Below are positions 1 to 6,380 of a stretch of DNA of 13,933 nt, piece by piece. Both the position numbers and the translations under genes were made by a program. The notes under the pieces are model-generated. The model was not told the origin of the DNA and did not search any database. It saw only the letters and a program-made list of their open reading frames with translations. The stretch comes from Chloroflexota bacterium (GTDB lineage Bacteria > Chloroflexota > Limnocylindria > Limnocylindrales > CSP1-4): contig VGPE01000054.1 of the NCBI GenBank assembly GCA_016875645.1, forward strand, positions 1-13,933. Reading direction: 5' to 3'. Position 1 is the stretch's first letter; each line of letters starts with the position of its first letter.

Positions 1-55
1 CGTCCGCGGCGAGACCGCCCAGAGTTACCTGGCCGAGGTCGGAGCACGGGGATAG
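1..55 (+). CDS. C-terminal end of upstream CDS, probably CoxD-like MoxR AAA+ ATPase (partial)
   Basis: An open frame runs into the window from the left edge and stops at TAG 53-55, giving the tail VRGETAQSYLAEVGARG. Only 17 residues are visible and they carry no diagnostic motif. The guess that this is the MoxR-type AAA+ ATPase CoxD rests on context alone. In cox clusters coxD lies directly upstream of coxE, and here the next start codon (GTG at 60) is only four bases past this stop. CoxD and CoxE are known to work together in maturing the CODH active site. Any other operon member could equally end here. Confidence 0.45.
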   Translation, partial: VRGETAQSYLAEVGARG

Positions 56-59
56 CGCC

Positions 60-1622
60 GTGACGGACCAGGGCCCGCAGCGCTCGCAGCGCCCGCAACA
101 TGCGACGCAGCAGGCGACGCCCCAGGCGGCGGCGCGGCAGGGGTTCGGGGCCGGGGCGCCGCGCCGCGCCACCGTCGACGACGTCGATGGGCGGCAGCTC
201 CTGGCGACGGCCGTCGCGTTCGGACGCGAACTGCGCGCAGCAGGCCTCCAGATCGACCTCGGCGCCGCGATCGACTTCGCCCGCGCCCTGACGCTCGTCC
301 ATATCGGCGACCGCGACGAGGTCAAGGCCGCCGGTGCCACGGTGTTCATCCGCCGCCGTGACGACCTGGAGGTCTACGGGCCGGTCTTCGACCGGTTCTG
401 GTCGTCGCGCCGCTCGCCCCTGATCGCCAGCGAGCTCACCTCACTGATTCCCGCCACCCCGGACATGCAGCTGGGCATGGACGGTAGCCAGGCCGAGGAC
501 GACGAGCGTCGCGCCTCGAAGCCGCGCCCCTCACCCCTCGCGCCGACGCCCGCCGACGGCGAGGCCGAGGAGAAGCCGATCGACGGCGTGGTCGTGGCGC
601 CCGACGCCTACAGCCGCGGCGAGGTGATCCGCCACAAGGATTTCGAGCGGATGACCTCGGCAGAGCTGCGGGAGGCGGAGCGCCTGGTGGACCTGCTCAG
701 GCCGAACCTGGAGCTGCGCCGCACGCGCCGGTCAGAGCTGCACCACCACGGCCGGACGCTTGCCCCGCGCGCCATGTTCCGCGCCAATCTCGCCGCCGGC
801 GGGGACCTGGTGGAGTGGATCTGGAAGCGGCGCGTCAAGCGGCCGCGGCCGCTGGTGGTCGTGTGTGACATCAGCGGCTCCATGGAGCGCCAGTCGCGGC
901 TGCTGCTGCGCTTCGTGCAGGCGCTGTCGGGCTCGGCCGTCCACGCCGAGGCCTTCGTGTTCGGCACGCATCTCACCCGTGTGACGCGCCTGTTGCGCGA
1001 CCGCGACCGCGACCGCGCGCTCGCCAAGGTGTCGGCAACCGTGAACGACTGGGCCGGCGGCACGCGCATCGGCGAATCGCTGCGCCAGTTCAACCAGCGC
1101 TGGGCGCGCCGCGTGCTGCGCTCGGGCGCGGTGGTCGTGGTGGTCAGCGACGGCTGGGACCGCGGTGACCCGCGGCTGGTCGCCCAGGAGATGGAGCGCC
1201 TCCAGCGGAGCTGCCATCGGTTGATCTGGCTGAATCCGCTCGCGGGCGCGCCCGGCTACCAGCCGCTCGCCGGCGGTATGCAGGCGGCGTACCCGTTTAT
1301 CGACGACTTCCTGCCGGCCGGCACGGTGGCCAACCTGGAGCGCCTCGGCGAGATCCTCGCGGGCAACAGCCCCGGTCGCGTGGGTGGCCGGCCTCACCGA
1401 CGCGCGGGTGGGCGCCGCGTGCCATCGACCGAGGAGGTCGCCCGGAACGCCGCCGCGATTCGCATCCGCCGTGGCAGCGACGCGGCGCCCGCCCGCCTTG
1501 CCAACCGCCAGGGTGCCTGGGCAGGGCCCGACGCCCGCCGCACGACCGGCTTCACCGAACCCACTCGAGCGCAACCGCTTGCCGCGGACCGGACGCCGTC
1601 CGCACCCCGCCGGCTCGCCTGA
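60..1622 (+). CDS. coxE: CoxE-like VWA-domain CO dehydrogenase maturation protein
   Basis: A 520-residue protein of the CoxE/VWA family, which with the MoxR ATPase CoxD helps build the copper-molybdenum centre of CO dehydrogenase. A polar, Gln/Ala-rich stretch (about residues 1-40) is followed by a conserved CoxE region and a VWA domain. The MIDAS metal site is complete: DISGS at residues 270-274, Thr335 in GGTRIGES, and Asp364 in SDGWDRGD. The beta strands around it (LVVVCDIS, AVVVVVSDGW) are typical. The GTG at 60 is the first usable start and sits four bases after the upstream stop, with a G-rich GGGGAT a few bases before. The last ~80 residues (from about 440) form a basic, Pro/Ala/Arg-rich tail that is longer than usual for CoxE and looks disordered. 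The family call is secure. Its Mo-CODH role is inferred from the neighbouring cox genes. Confidence 0.9.
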   Translation: MTDQGPQRSQRPQHATQQATPQAAARQGFGAGAPRRATVDDVDGRQLLATAVAFGRELRAAGLQIDLGAAIDFARALTLVHIGDRDEVKAAGATVFIRRRDDLEVYGPVFDRFWSSRRSPLIASELTSLIPATPDMQLGMDGSQAEDDERRASKPRPSPLAPTPADGEAEEKPIDGVVVAPDAYSRGEVIRHKDFERMTSAELREAERLVDLLRPNLELRRTRRSELHHHGRTLAPRAMFRANLAAGGDLVEWIWKRRVKRPRPLVVVCDISGSMERQSRLLLRFVQALSGSAVHAEAFVFGTHLTRVTRLLRDRDRDRALAKVSATVNDWAGGTRIGESLRQFNQRWARRVLRSGAVVVVVSDGWDRGDPRLVAQEMERLQRSCHRLIWLNPLAGAPGYQPLAGGMQAAYPFIDDFLPAGTVANLERLGEILAGNSPGRVGGRPHRRAGGRRVPSTEEVARNAAAIRIRRGSDAAPARLANRQGAWAGPDARRTTGFTEPTRAQPLAADRTPSAPRRLA

Positions 1623-1651
1623 CGGACGACGTCAGGCAGGAGGCACCCCCG

Positions 1652-2773
1652 ATGAAGGAACTGATCGACACCCTGAACGGCTGGCAGGCCGAGGGCCATG
1701 CGGTGGGCCGGGCGGTCGTCGTTCGCACGTTCGGCTCCGCGCCGCGCCCCGAGGGCGCCGTCATGCTGGTCAGCGACGACGGGCGCCTTGCCGGTTCCGT
1801 AAGCGGCGGCTGCGTGGAGGGCGCCGCGTTCGAGGAGATCGAGCGAGCGCGCCGCGACGGCAACGCCCGGGTGATCCGCTACGGGATCAGCGACGAGCAG
1901 GCGTGGGACGTGGGCCTGGCCTGCGGCGGCACGATCGACGTGCTCGTGGAGCCGACCGTCCGACCGGAAGCTGCGGCCGCCGCCCGGGAGGCCGCAACGA
2001 CCGGCGGGCGCGCGGTTGTCACGCCGTTGCCCGTCGACGCCCCCCCTGCGGAGTTCGGACCCCATCAGCCCGGGGACGGCGAACCTCCCGCTCCGACGCT
2101 GGTGGTCCACGACGACGGCCGCCTCCAGGGCACGCTCGGCGACGAGACGTCCGACGCCGAACTGGTGCGCCATGGCCTCGCCGCCCTCGCCGACGGCACG
2201 TCGCGCACCGTCGAGATCCGTGGACGGCAGCTGTTCATCGAGGCCTACCCGCTGCGGCCGCGCCTCGTGATCGTGGGTGCCGTGCAGGTCGCCATCCCGC
2301 TCGTCGCCATCGCGAAGCAACTCGGCTACGAGACGGTGGTCGTCGACGGGCGCGCTGCGTTCGCCACGCGCGAGCGCTTCCCGGACGCGGACCAACTGGT
2401 CGTCGGTTGGCCGGACGAGGTGGCCGAGCAGATCGGCCTGGGGCCGACGGACGCAGTGGCCGTGCTCACCCACGACGTGAAGTTCGACGAGCCGGCGATC
2501 GTGGAATCGCTGCGGCGGCGGGCGCGCTACGTGGGCGCGGTGGGCAGTCGCAAGACCCAGGTCGATCGCCGCGAGCGCCTGCGGGCAGCCGGCCTGACGG
2601 ACGCCGAGCTGGCAGAGCTCCGCGGGCCCATCGGACTCGACCTCGGTGGCCGGTCGCCTGCCGAGACCGCGCTCGCGATCATGGCCGAGGTGGTTTCCGC
2701 CCGACATGGTGCCTCGGGCGGACCGATGCGTGAGAAGGCGCGCGCGGCCGAGGCAGCGATGTCCGTCGCGTGA
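1652..2773 (+). CDS. coxF: XdhC/CoxI family maturation protein (CoxF-like)
   Basis: A 373-residue XdhC-family protein; relatives bind the molybdenum cofactor, help sulfurate or metallate it and deliver it to xanthine or CO dehydrogenases. The N-terminal XdhC_CoxI domain shows GSVSGGCVEGA (Cys54) and GLACGGTIDVLVEP (Cys91). A variable linker of about 100 residues follows. The C-terminal Rossmann-like XdhC_C domain starts near residue 208 (VIVGAVQVAIPL) and holds the family hallmarks VLTHDVKFDEPA, YVGAVGSRKTQ and IGLDLGGRSPAETALAIMAE. The ATG at 1652 has an excellent ribosome site, AGGAGG at 1638-1643, eight bases upstream. The gene lies 29 bp after coxE, and its stop overlaps the next start as GTGA. 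It differs strongly from the second XdhC gene at 7249-8294, so the two are ancient paralogues (CoxF-like and CoxI-like). The coxF symbol is by position and domain type. Confidence 0.88.
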   Translation: MKELIDTLNGWQAEGHAVGRAVVVRTFGSAPRPEGAVMLVSDDGRLAGSVSGGCVEGAAFEEIERARRDGNARVIRYGISDEQAWDVGLACGGTIDVLVEPTVRPEAAAAAREAATTGGRAVVTPLPVDAPPAEFGPHQPGDGEPPAPTLVVHDDGRLQGTLGDETSDAELVRHGLAALADGTSRTVEIRGRQLFIEAYPLRPRLVIVGAVQVAIPLVAIAKQLGYETVVVDGRAAFATRERFPDADQLVVGWPDEVAEQIGLGPTDAVAVLTHDVKFDEPAIVESLRRRARYVGAVGSRKTQVDRRERLRAAGLTDAELAELRGPIGLDLGGRSPAETALAIMAEVVSARHGASGGPMREKARAAEAAMSVA

Positions 2774-4176
2774 CCAACCCCGACGAGGGCACTGCCGACC
2801 TCCTCCGGCGAACGGCGGACCTGGCGATCGAGTATCGGGGTCGCCTCGCGGATCGCCCGGTTGAGCCGATGGCCACCGAGCAGCAGCTCTACGAGATCCT
2901 CGGCGGCCCATTGCCCGACGCCGGCGAGGAGCCCCTTGCCGTCATCGAGCGGATGGCCCGCGACGTCCCGGCTAGCCTGATGGCGATGCCCGGCCCGCGC
3001 TTCTTCGGCTTCGTGCTCGGTGGCGGGCTGCCAGCCGCGGTCGCCGCGGACTGGCTGACGTCGATCTGGGGCCAGAACTCGCCGAGCGCGCACGTCACGC
3101 CCGCGGCCGCTGCGGCCGAGCACGTCGCTGCCGAGTGGCTGATCGACCTGTTCGGCCTGCCCGCACAGTCGAGCGTCGGCTTCGTGACCGGCGGCACCAT
3201 GGCCAACTTCGCCGCGATGGCGGTCGGGCGCCACGCTGTCCTGCGGGCCGCGGGCTGGGACGTCGAGCAGAACGGCCTGCAAGGGGCGCCCAGGGTCACC
3301 GTCATCACCGGGGCGGACGCACACGTGACCTTGTTTGCCGGGCTGCGGATGGCCGGCCTGGGCGCCGGGACAGCTCGCCGGGTCGCGGTTGACCGCGAGG
3401 GCCGCATGCGCATCGACGCACTCGAGCCGGCGCTCGCGGCCGTCTCGGGACCGGCGATCGTCTGCCTGCAGGCCGGCAACGTGAACAGCGGGGCGTTCGA
3501 TCCGTTCGAGGTCGCGGTGCCGATGATCCGCGAGCGCCTGCCCGACGCGTGGATCCATGTCGACGGCGCCTTCGGGCTGTGGGCGGCCGCAACCCGATCG
3601 CGCACCCACCTGGTCGCCGGCGCAGCCGGAGCGGATTCCTGGTCAACGGACGCCCACAAGTGGCTCAACGTGCCGTTCGACACCGGCCTGATCTTCGTCC
3701 GGGACGGCGCCTCGCACCGGGCTGCCATGAGCATGACTGCGTCCTACCTGCCCTTCGATGGGGGGCAGCGCGATCCAGGCGACTTCGTGCCGGAGTTGTC
3801 CCGCCGGGCGCGCGGGTTCCCCGTCTACGCCGCGCTTCGCTCGCTGGGGCGCTCGGGTGTGCGCGACATGGTGGATCGCTGCTGCGATCTCGCACGTCGG
3901 TTCGCCGACGCCCTCCGGGCCGAACCGGGCGTGCAGATCCTCAACGACGTGGTGCTCAACCAGGTCCTCGTCCGCTTCGATGACTCCGACGACCGGACGC
4001 GCGACGTCATCGCGCGAGTCCAGGCCGACGGAACGGCCTGGTTCGGCGGCGGGACCTGGAACGGCGACTTCGTGATGCGGATCTCGGTCATCAACTGGTG
4101 GACGCGGGAGGCCGACGTGGACCGGTCGCTCGAGGTGATCCGGCGTGCCCTGCACGATTCGCGCGCCGCGGGGTGA
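2770..4176 (+). CDS. PLP-dependent decarboxylase/aminotransferase family protein (group II decarboxylase fold)
   Basis: A 468-residue fold-type I PLP enzyme of the pyridoxal-dependent (group II) decarboxylase family, whose members decarboxylate glutamate, aromatic amino acids or related substrates. Visible landmarks are GFVTGGTMANFAAM for phosphate binding, His185 in TGADAHVTLFAGL as the probable ring-stacking residue, HVDGAFG with Asp265 contacting the pyridine nitrogen, and STDAHKWLNVPFDTG with Lys297 as the Schiff-base lysine. Length and motif order are normal, so the enzyme looks intact. The GTG start at 2770 overlaps the xdhC stop as GTGA, which fixes the start and implies translational coupling. 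The substrate cannot be read from the sequence. A PLP enzyme is not a standard member of cox operons, so its place between two molybdenum-cofactor genes is odd. It may be a passenger, or may act on an amine or sulfur compound connected to the pathway. Confidence 0.85.
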   Translation: MTNPDEGTADLLRRTADLAIEYRGRLADRPVEPMATEQQLYEILGGPLPDAGEEPLAVIERMARDVPASLMAMPGPRFFGFVLGGGLPAAVAADWLTSIWGQNSPSAHVTPAAAAAEHVAAEWLIDLFGLPAQSSVGFVTGGTMANFAAMAVGRHAVLRAAGWDVEQNGLQGAPRVTVITGADAHVTLFAGLRMAGLGAGTARRVAVDREGRMRIDALEPALAAVSGPAIVCLQAGNVNSGAFDPFEVAVPMIRERLPDAWIHVDGAFGLWAAATRSRTHLVAGAAGADSWSTDAHKWLNVPFDTGLIFVRDGASHRAAMSMTASYLPFDGGQRDPGDFVPELSRRARGFPVYAALRSLGRSGVRDMVDRCCDLARRFADALRAEPGVQILNDVVLNQVLVRFDDSDDRTRDVIARVQADGTAWFGGGTWNGDFVMRISVINWWTREADVDRSLEVIRRALHDSRAAG

Positions 4177-4787
4177 TCGACCTCGAGGCGTCCCCGCGCC
4201 GGGCCGCGGCGATCGTGCTCGCGGCAGGCGCCGCGTCGCGCTTCGGAGGCAGCAAGGTGCTGGCCCGCCTGGATGACCGGCCCCTGCTCCAGCACGTCCT
4301 TGACGCGGTCGCGATGGCGTCGGTCCGCGAGGTGATCGTGGTCATTCCGCCGGCGGCCGATGCGATCGAGGAGGGGATCTCGTGGCGCACGGAGCGCCGG
4401 GTGGTGAACCCGCACCCGGAGCGAGGCCTGGCGTCGTCGCTCCAGGTCGGCCTGTCCGCGGTGAGCAGCGAAGCGGGGGCGGCGGTCGTCCTCCTCGCCG
4501 ACCAGCCGCGGGTCCGGTCCATCGTGATCCGGCGCCTCGTGGACGCCTGGAAGGCGGGGGCCGGGCCGATCGTGGCCCCCCGGTACTCGCGCGACGCGGC
4601 TCCGAACCCGGTGGTCATCGATCGCACCGCCTGGCCGCTGGCCTATGCGCTCCAGGGCGACCGCGGACTGGGCCCCGTGCTGCGCGAACAGGAACTCCTC
4701 GTGCACTGGCTGCCCGTCGCGGGCGACAATCCCGACGTCGACACGCCCGCCGACCTTGTCCGGCTCGCGGACGAGGGGAGACCGTGA
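4173..4787 (+). CDS. MocA/MobA-like molybdenum cofactor nucleotidyltransferase
   Basis: A 204-residue NTP-transferase-fold protein like MocA, the CTP:molybdopterin cytidylyltransferase that makes the MCD form of the cofactor used by CO and xanthine dehydrogenases. The N-terminal nucleotide-binding loop LAAGAASRFGGSK spans residues 16-28. LLADQP at 107-112 matches the metal-binding strand LxxDxP of the family. APNPVVIDRTAW and QGDRGLGPVL follow, with NPDVDTPADL near the C-terminus, again typical. The open frame extends upstream to 4098, but the GTG at 4173 is preferred: it overlaps the preceding stop as GTGA and places the glycine-rich loop at the usual distance from the N-terminus. CTP rather than GTP use is inferred from the cox context and general resemblance, not shown. 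Its stop again overlaps the next frame as GTGA. Confidence 0.83.
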   Translation: MIDLEASPRRAAAIVLAAGAASRFGGSKVLARLDDRPLLQHVLDAVAMASVREVIVVIPPAADAIEEGISWRTERRVVNPHPERGLASSLQVGLSAVSSEAGAAVVLLADQPRVRSIVIRRLVDAWKAGAGPIVAPRYSRDAAPNPVVIDRTAWPLAYALQGDRGLGPVLREQELLVHWLPVAGDNPDVDTPADLVRLADEGRP

Positions 4788-4870
4788 ACCATGGCCCGAC
4801 CTGGCGACTCGTCGTCGCTGGGGTCGCATGGTTCCTGTTCGTCGAGCCCGCTCCCGCGGTACCGTCGTGA
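4784..4870 (+). CDS. Possible 28-residue hydrophobic small protein or translational-coupling leader
   Basis: A 28-codon frame starts at GTG 4784, inside the stop of the nucleotidyltransferase gene, and ends at TGA 4868-4870, inside the start of the methyltransferase gene. Both junctions are exact GTGA overlaps. The peptide begins MNHGPTWR, has a hydrophobic core LVVAGVAWFLFV, and ends EPAPAVPS, so it resembles a single short membrane helix or a signal peptide. It fills what would otherwise be a gap of 79 bp in a chain where all other genes overlap, which argues that it is translated and lets ribosomes reach the methyltransferase. No ribosome-binding site is visible and it may be chance. The alternative is that the methyltransferase begins further upstream, for example at ATG 4828. 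Confidence 0.4.
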   Translation: MNHGPTWRLVVAGVAWFLFVEPAPAVPS

Positions 4871-5679
4871 GCGACTGGGCGGCCAGAGTCCGGGCCAACC
4901 GCGAGCAGGTGGACCGGCTGCGGGAGGTCTCCGACGGGGCGGATTTCTACGCGCCGGTGACGCGCCTGTTCCGCGCCGACCCGGCCCGCGATGACGACCC
5001 GGTGCTGGAGCGGCTGCTGGCGCTGGCCCGTACCGGAGACCGGTGGCTGGACATCGGCGCGGGTGCGGGGCGGTACGCGCTGCCGCTGGCAGGGCGCGTG
5101 CGGGACGTGGTCGCGATCGATCCATCGGCGTCCATGATTGCCGCGCTCCGCGAGGGCATGACAGAGCACGGCATCGGCAACATCTCGACCGTGCAGGGCC
5201 GCTGGCCGGAGGACTTCGCCGGCGGAACACTCCGCGCAGACGTCGCGCTGATCGCTCACGTGGGCTACGACGTGGAGGCGATCGGGCCGTTCCTGGACGC
5301 GATGGAGGCCGCGGCGACCAGGCTCTGCGTCGCGGTGCTGATGGAGCGCGCCCCGGCATCCGCCGCGGAGCCCGTCTTCGCCATGGTCCACGGCGAGCCC
5401 CGCGTCTCGCTGCCGGGCCTGCCGGAGTTCATGCGCCTCCTGCTGGACCGCGGCCGGCTCTTCGAGGTGATCCTCACGGAGCCCGAGCCGCGCCGGTGGC
5501 CGTCGCGGGACGACCTGCGCTCGTTCCTGTACCGCCAGACGTGGGTGTCCCCGGAGGGCGCCAAGGGTCGGGCGCTGGAGGCGGCCGTGGCCGCGCTCCC
5601 CGCCGAACCCGACGGCTCGATCGTGGACGGGCGCCGCCAGCGGATCGGCGTGGTCAGCTGGGATCCGTCGGGAACGTAG
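4867..5679 (+). CDS. Class I SAM-dependent methyltransferase
   Basis: A 270-residue class I methyltransferase. SAM-binding motif I is RWLDIGAGAGRYALPLA at about residues 59-75, followed by VVAIDPSASMIAAL (81-94), whose acidic residue binds the ribose. A later strand, VALIAHVGYDVE, marks the motif IV region. The C-terminal third (VFAMVHGEPRVSLPGLPEF, SLRxFL-type region near WPSRDDLRSFLYRQTWV) looks like small-molecule methyltransferases of the UbiE/Methyltransf_25 type, but the substrate is unknown. The GTG at 4867 is preferred because it overlaps the upstream micro-ORF stop as GTGA; no Shine-Dalgarno is visible, and ATG 4828 is an alternative adding 13 residues. It is the last gene of the first plus-strand operon. 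A hairpin lies 226 bp downstream. Confidence 0.85.
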   Translation: MSDWAARVRANREQVDRLREVSDGADFYAPVTRLFRADPARDDDPVLERLLALARTGDRWLDIGAGAGRYALPLAGRVRDVVAIDPSASMIAALREGMTEHGIGNISTVQGRWPEDFAGGTLRADVALIAHVGYDVEAIGPFLDAMEAAATRLCVAVLMERAPASAAEPVFAMVHGEPRVSLPGLPEFMRLLLDRGRLFEVILTEPEPRRWPSRDDLRSFLYRQTWVSPEGAKGRALEAAVAALPAEPDGSIVDGRRQRIGVVSWDPSGT

Positions 5680-5702
5680 GACGCCGCCACGGCGCCGAGG
5701 TG

Positions 5703-5866
5703 TTCCTGCAGGGCAACGAATCCGTCGGGGAATCGCGTACCTGTGCCTGTCAGGCACCGAAACCGGCTGCGACGCGCCGCGTCGTTGTCCTCCAGGCAGC
5801 GAACCGGTCGTCCGGCCCGGCGTCCGGGCGTCAAGACCCCGACGCCCCTTCCTGCCAGGCAACGGC
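5703..5866. repeat. Four imperfect repeats with palindromic CCTGnCAGG-like core
   Basis: Four related copies are seen: core CCTGCAGG at 5705-5712, CCTGTCAGG at 5746-5754, CCTCCAGG at 5789-5796 and CCTGCCAGG at 5851-5859. Each is followed by a related tail (GCAACGAATCCG, CACCGAAACCGG, CAGCGAACCGG, CAACGGCGGCCG). Core starts are 41, 43 and 62 bases apart. They might be decayed tandem repeats, operator sites or short RNA hairpins. The similarity is visible by eye but imperfect. Confidence 0.4.
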
Positions 5867-5905
5867 GGCCGCGTCTCCGACAGAATCGTTGACTGCCGGG
5901 AAACC

Positions 5906-5942
5906 CGACGGGTGGCCGCCGGCGACCGGCGGCCACCCGTCG
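5906..5942. terminator. Perfect 17-bp inverted repeat with 3-nt loop, probable terminator hairpin
   Basis: CGACGGGTGGCCGCCGG, then a CGA loop, then CCGGCGGCCACCCGTCG: 17 matched base pairs without a bulge. It lies 226 bp after the methyltransferase stop and 292 bp before coxM. There is no T-tract on either strand, so it is not a classic intrinsic terminator. U-tract-less hairpins are often proposed as terminators in GC-rich bacteria. An RNA-processing element or a protein-binding palindrome is the alternative. Confidence 0.5.
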
Positions 5943-6063
5943 CGCCCGCTGCGGTGTGGGTCTGCGAGGGGTGCCGGTCGCGGGCGGAACGCGTGTTCCG
6001 GCGGCCGACCGGGGAACGGGGCCGTGCCCCGAAACCGAGCACGTTGCGGTGGCGTACCCAGCA

Positions 6064-6092
6064 TTGACCGGGGCTCCGTGCGGGTCCACACT
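6064..6092 (+). promoter_or_regulatory. Weak candidate sigma-70-type promoter for the coxM operon
   Basis: TTGACC (6064-6069) is a good -35 match, followed after 17 bases by CACACT (6087-6092), which matches the -10 consensus at only three of six positions. An inverted repeat, GGTCGG-GAT-CCGACC (6119-6133), lies just downstream where an operator could be. This is the best candidate seen upstream of the strong coxM ribosome site, but chance occurrence is likely enough to keep confidence low. Confidence 0.15.
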
Positions 6093-6219
6093 GCCAGCGA
6101 CAGCGTCCTCGTTGCCAGGGTCGGGATCCGACCACGGACGCCCGCCCGGCCTCGTGACAAGCGGCAGCCATTCATGCCCGTCGCGGCGTGACGGGCAAGC
6201 TCACCCGCCGGCGCGCGGG

Positions 6220-6226
6220 AAGGAGG
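6220..6226 (+). promoter_or_regulatory. Strong ribosome-binding site of coxM
   Basis: AAGGAGG, a near-perfect anti-16S match, lies eight bases before ATG 6235. It fixes the coxM start and shows that the translation signals of the truncated gene are intact. Confidence 0.8.
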
Positions 6227-6234
6227 GGAGCCGG

Positions 6235-6380
6235 ATGACCCCGGGCCAGTTCGACTACGTCCGTCCCGGCGACCTCGACGAAGCGCTCCGGATCCTCCGG
6301 ATGCGCGAGGGCGAGGCAAAGATTCTCTCGGGCGGCTACAGCCTGCTGCCGCTCCTTAAGCTGCGGCTCGCGGAGCCCGC
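6235..6380 (+). pseudogene. coxM: coxM 5' fragment: CO dehydrogenase FAD-binding subunit, N-terminal 48 codons
   Basis: From ATG 6235 the frame reads MTPGQFDYVRPGDLDEAL, then LSGGYSLLPLLKLRLAEP. This matches the start of the medium FAD-binding subunit of Mo-CODH, which passes electrons from the iron-sulfur subunit to the quinone side. SGGYSLLPLLKLR corresponds to the family FAD-binding motif (A/S)GGxSLxPxxKLR. After the codons ending near 6378 similarity stops abruptly and the sequence continues as coxL in another frame. The coxM frame reads on as Ser/Arg-rich nonsense (ALRSSPRSS). A normal CoxM has about 290 residues, so roughly five sixths is gone and no functional FAD subunit can be made. 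The start region and ribosome site are well preserved, so the loss is recent or is an assembly artefact. Confidence 0.88.

Larger units (their letters stand above)
5680..6234. other. Gene-free intergenic region (~555 bp) with repeats and hairpins
   Basis: No frame in this stretch has recognisable protein features; the open frames crossing it are compositional shadows with Arg/Pro-rich content. It separates the accessory operon from the coxM start. It contains four imperfect CCTGnCAGG-core repeats (5703-5866), a perfect 17-bp inverted repeat (5906-5942), a 6-bp stem with a 3-nt loop, CGGGGC-CGT-GCCCCG (6017-6031), and another 6-bp inverted repeat, GGTCGG-GAT-CCGACC (6119-6133). A promoter for the coxM operon should lie in its right half. 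Confidence 0.7.

Noticed and set aside
1394..2911. 505-codon open frame on the minus strand opposite coxE/xdhC
   Set aside because: It has no family motifs and an Arg/Gly/His-rich composition, and lies antisense to clear XdhC coding sequence. Long antisense frames are expected at this GC content.
5703..5866. CRISPR-like array
   Set aside because: The repeats are short, imperfect and unevenly spaced (41, 43, 62) with no near-identical direct repeat of CRISPR length and no cas genes.
4615..6171. 518-codon minus-strand open frame covering the methyltransferase and the intergenic region
   Set aside because: It is opposite a confirmed methyltransferase and has Arg/Pro-rich low-complexity content with no domain signal.
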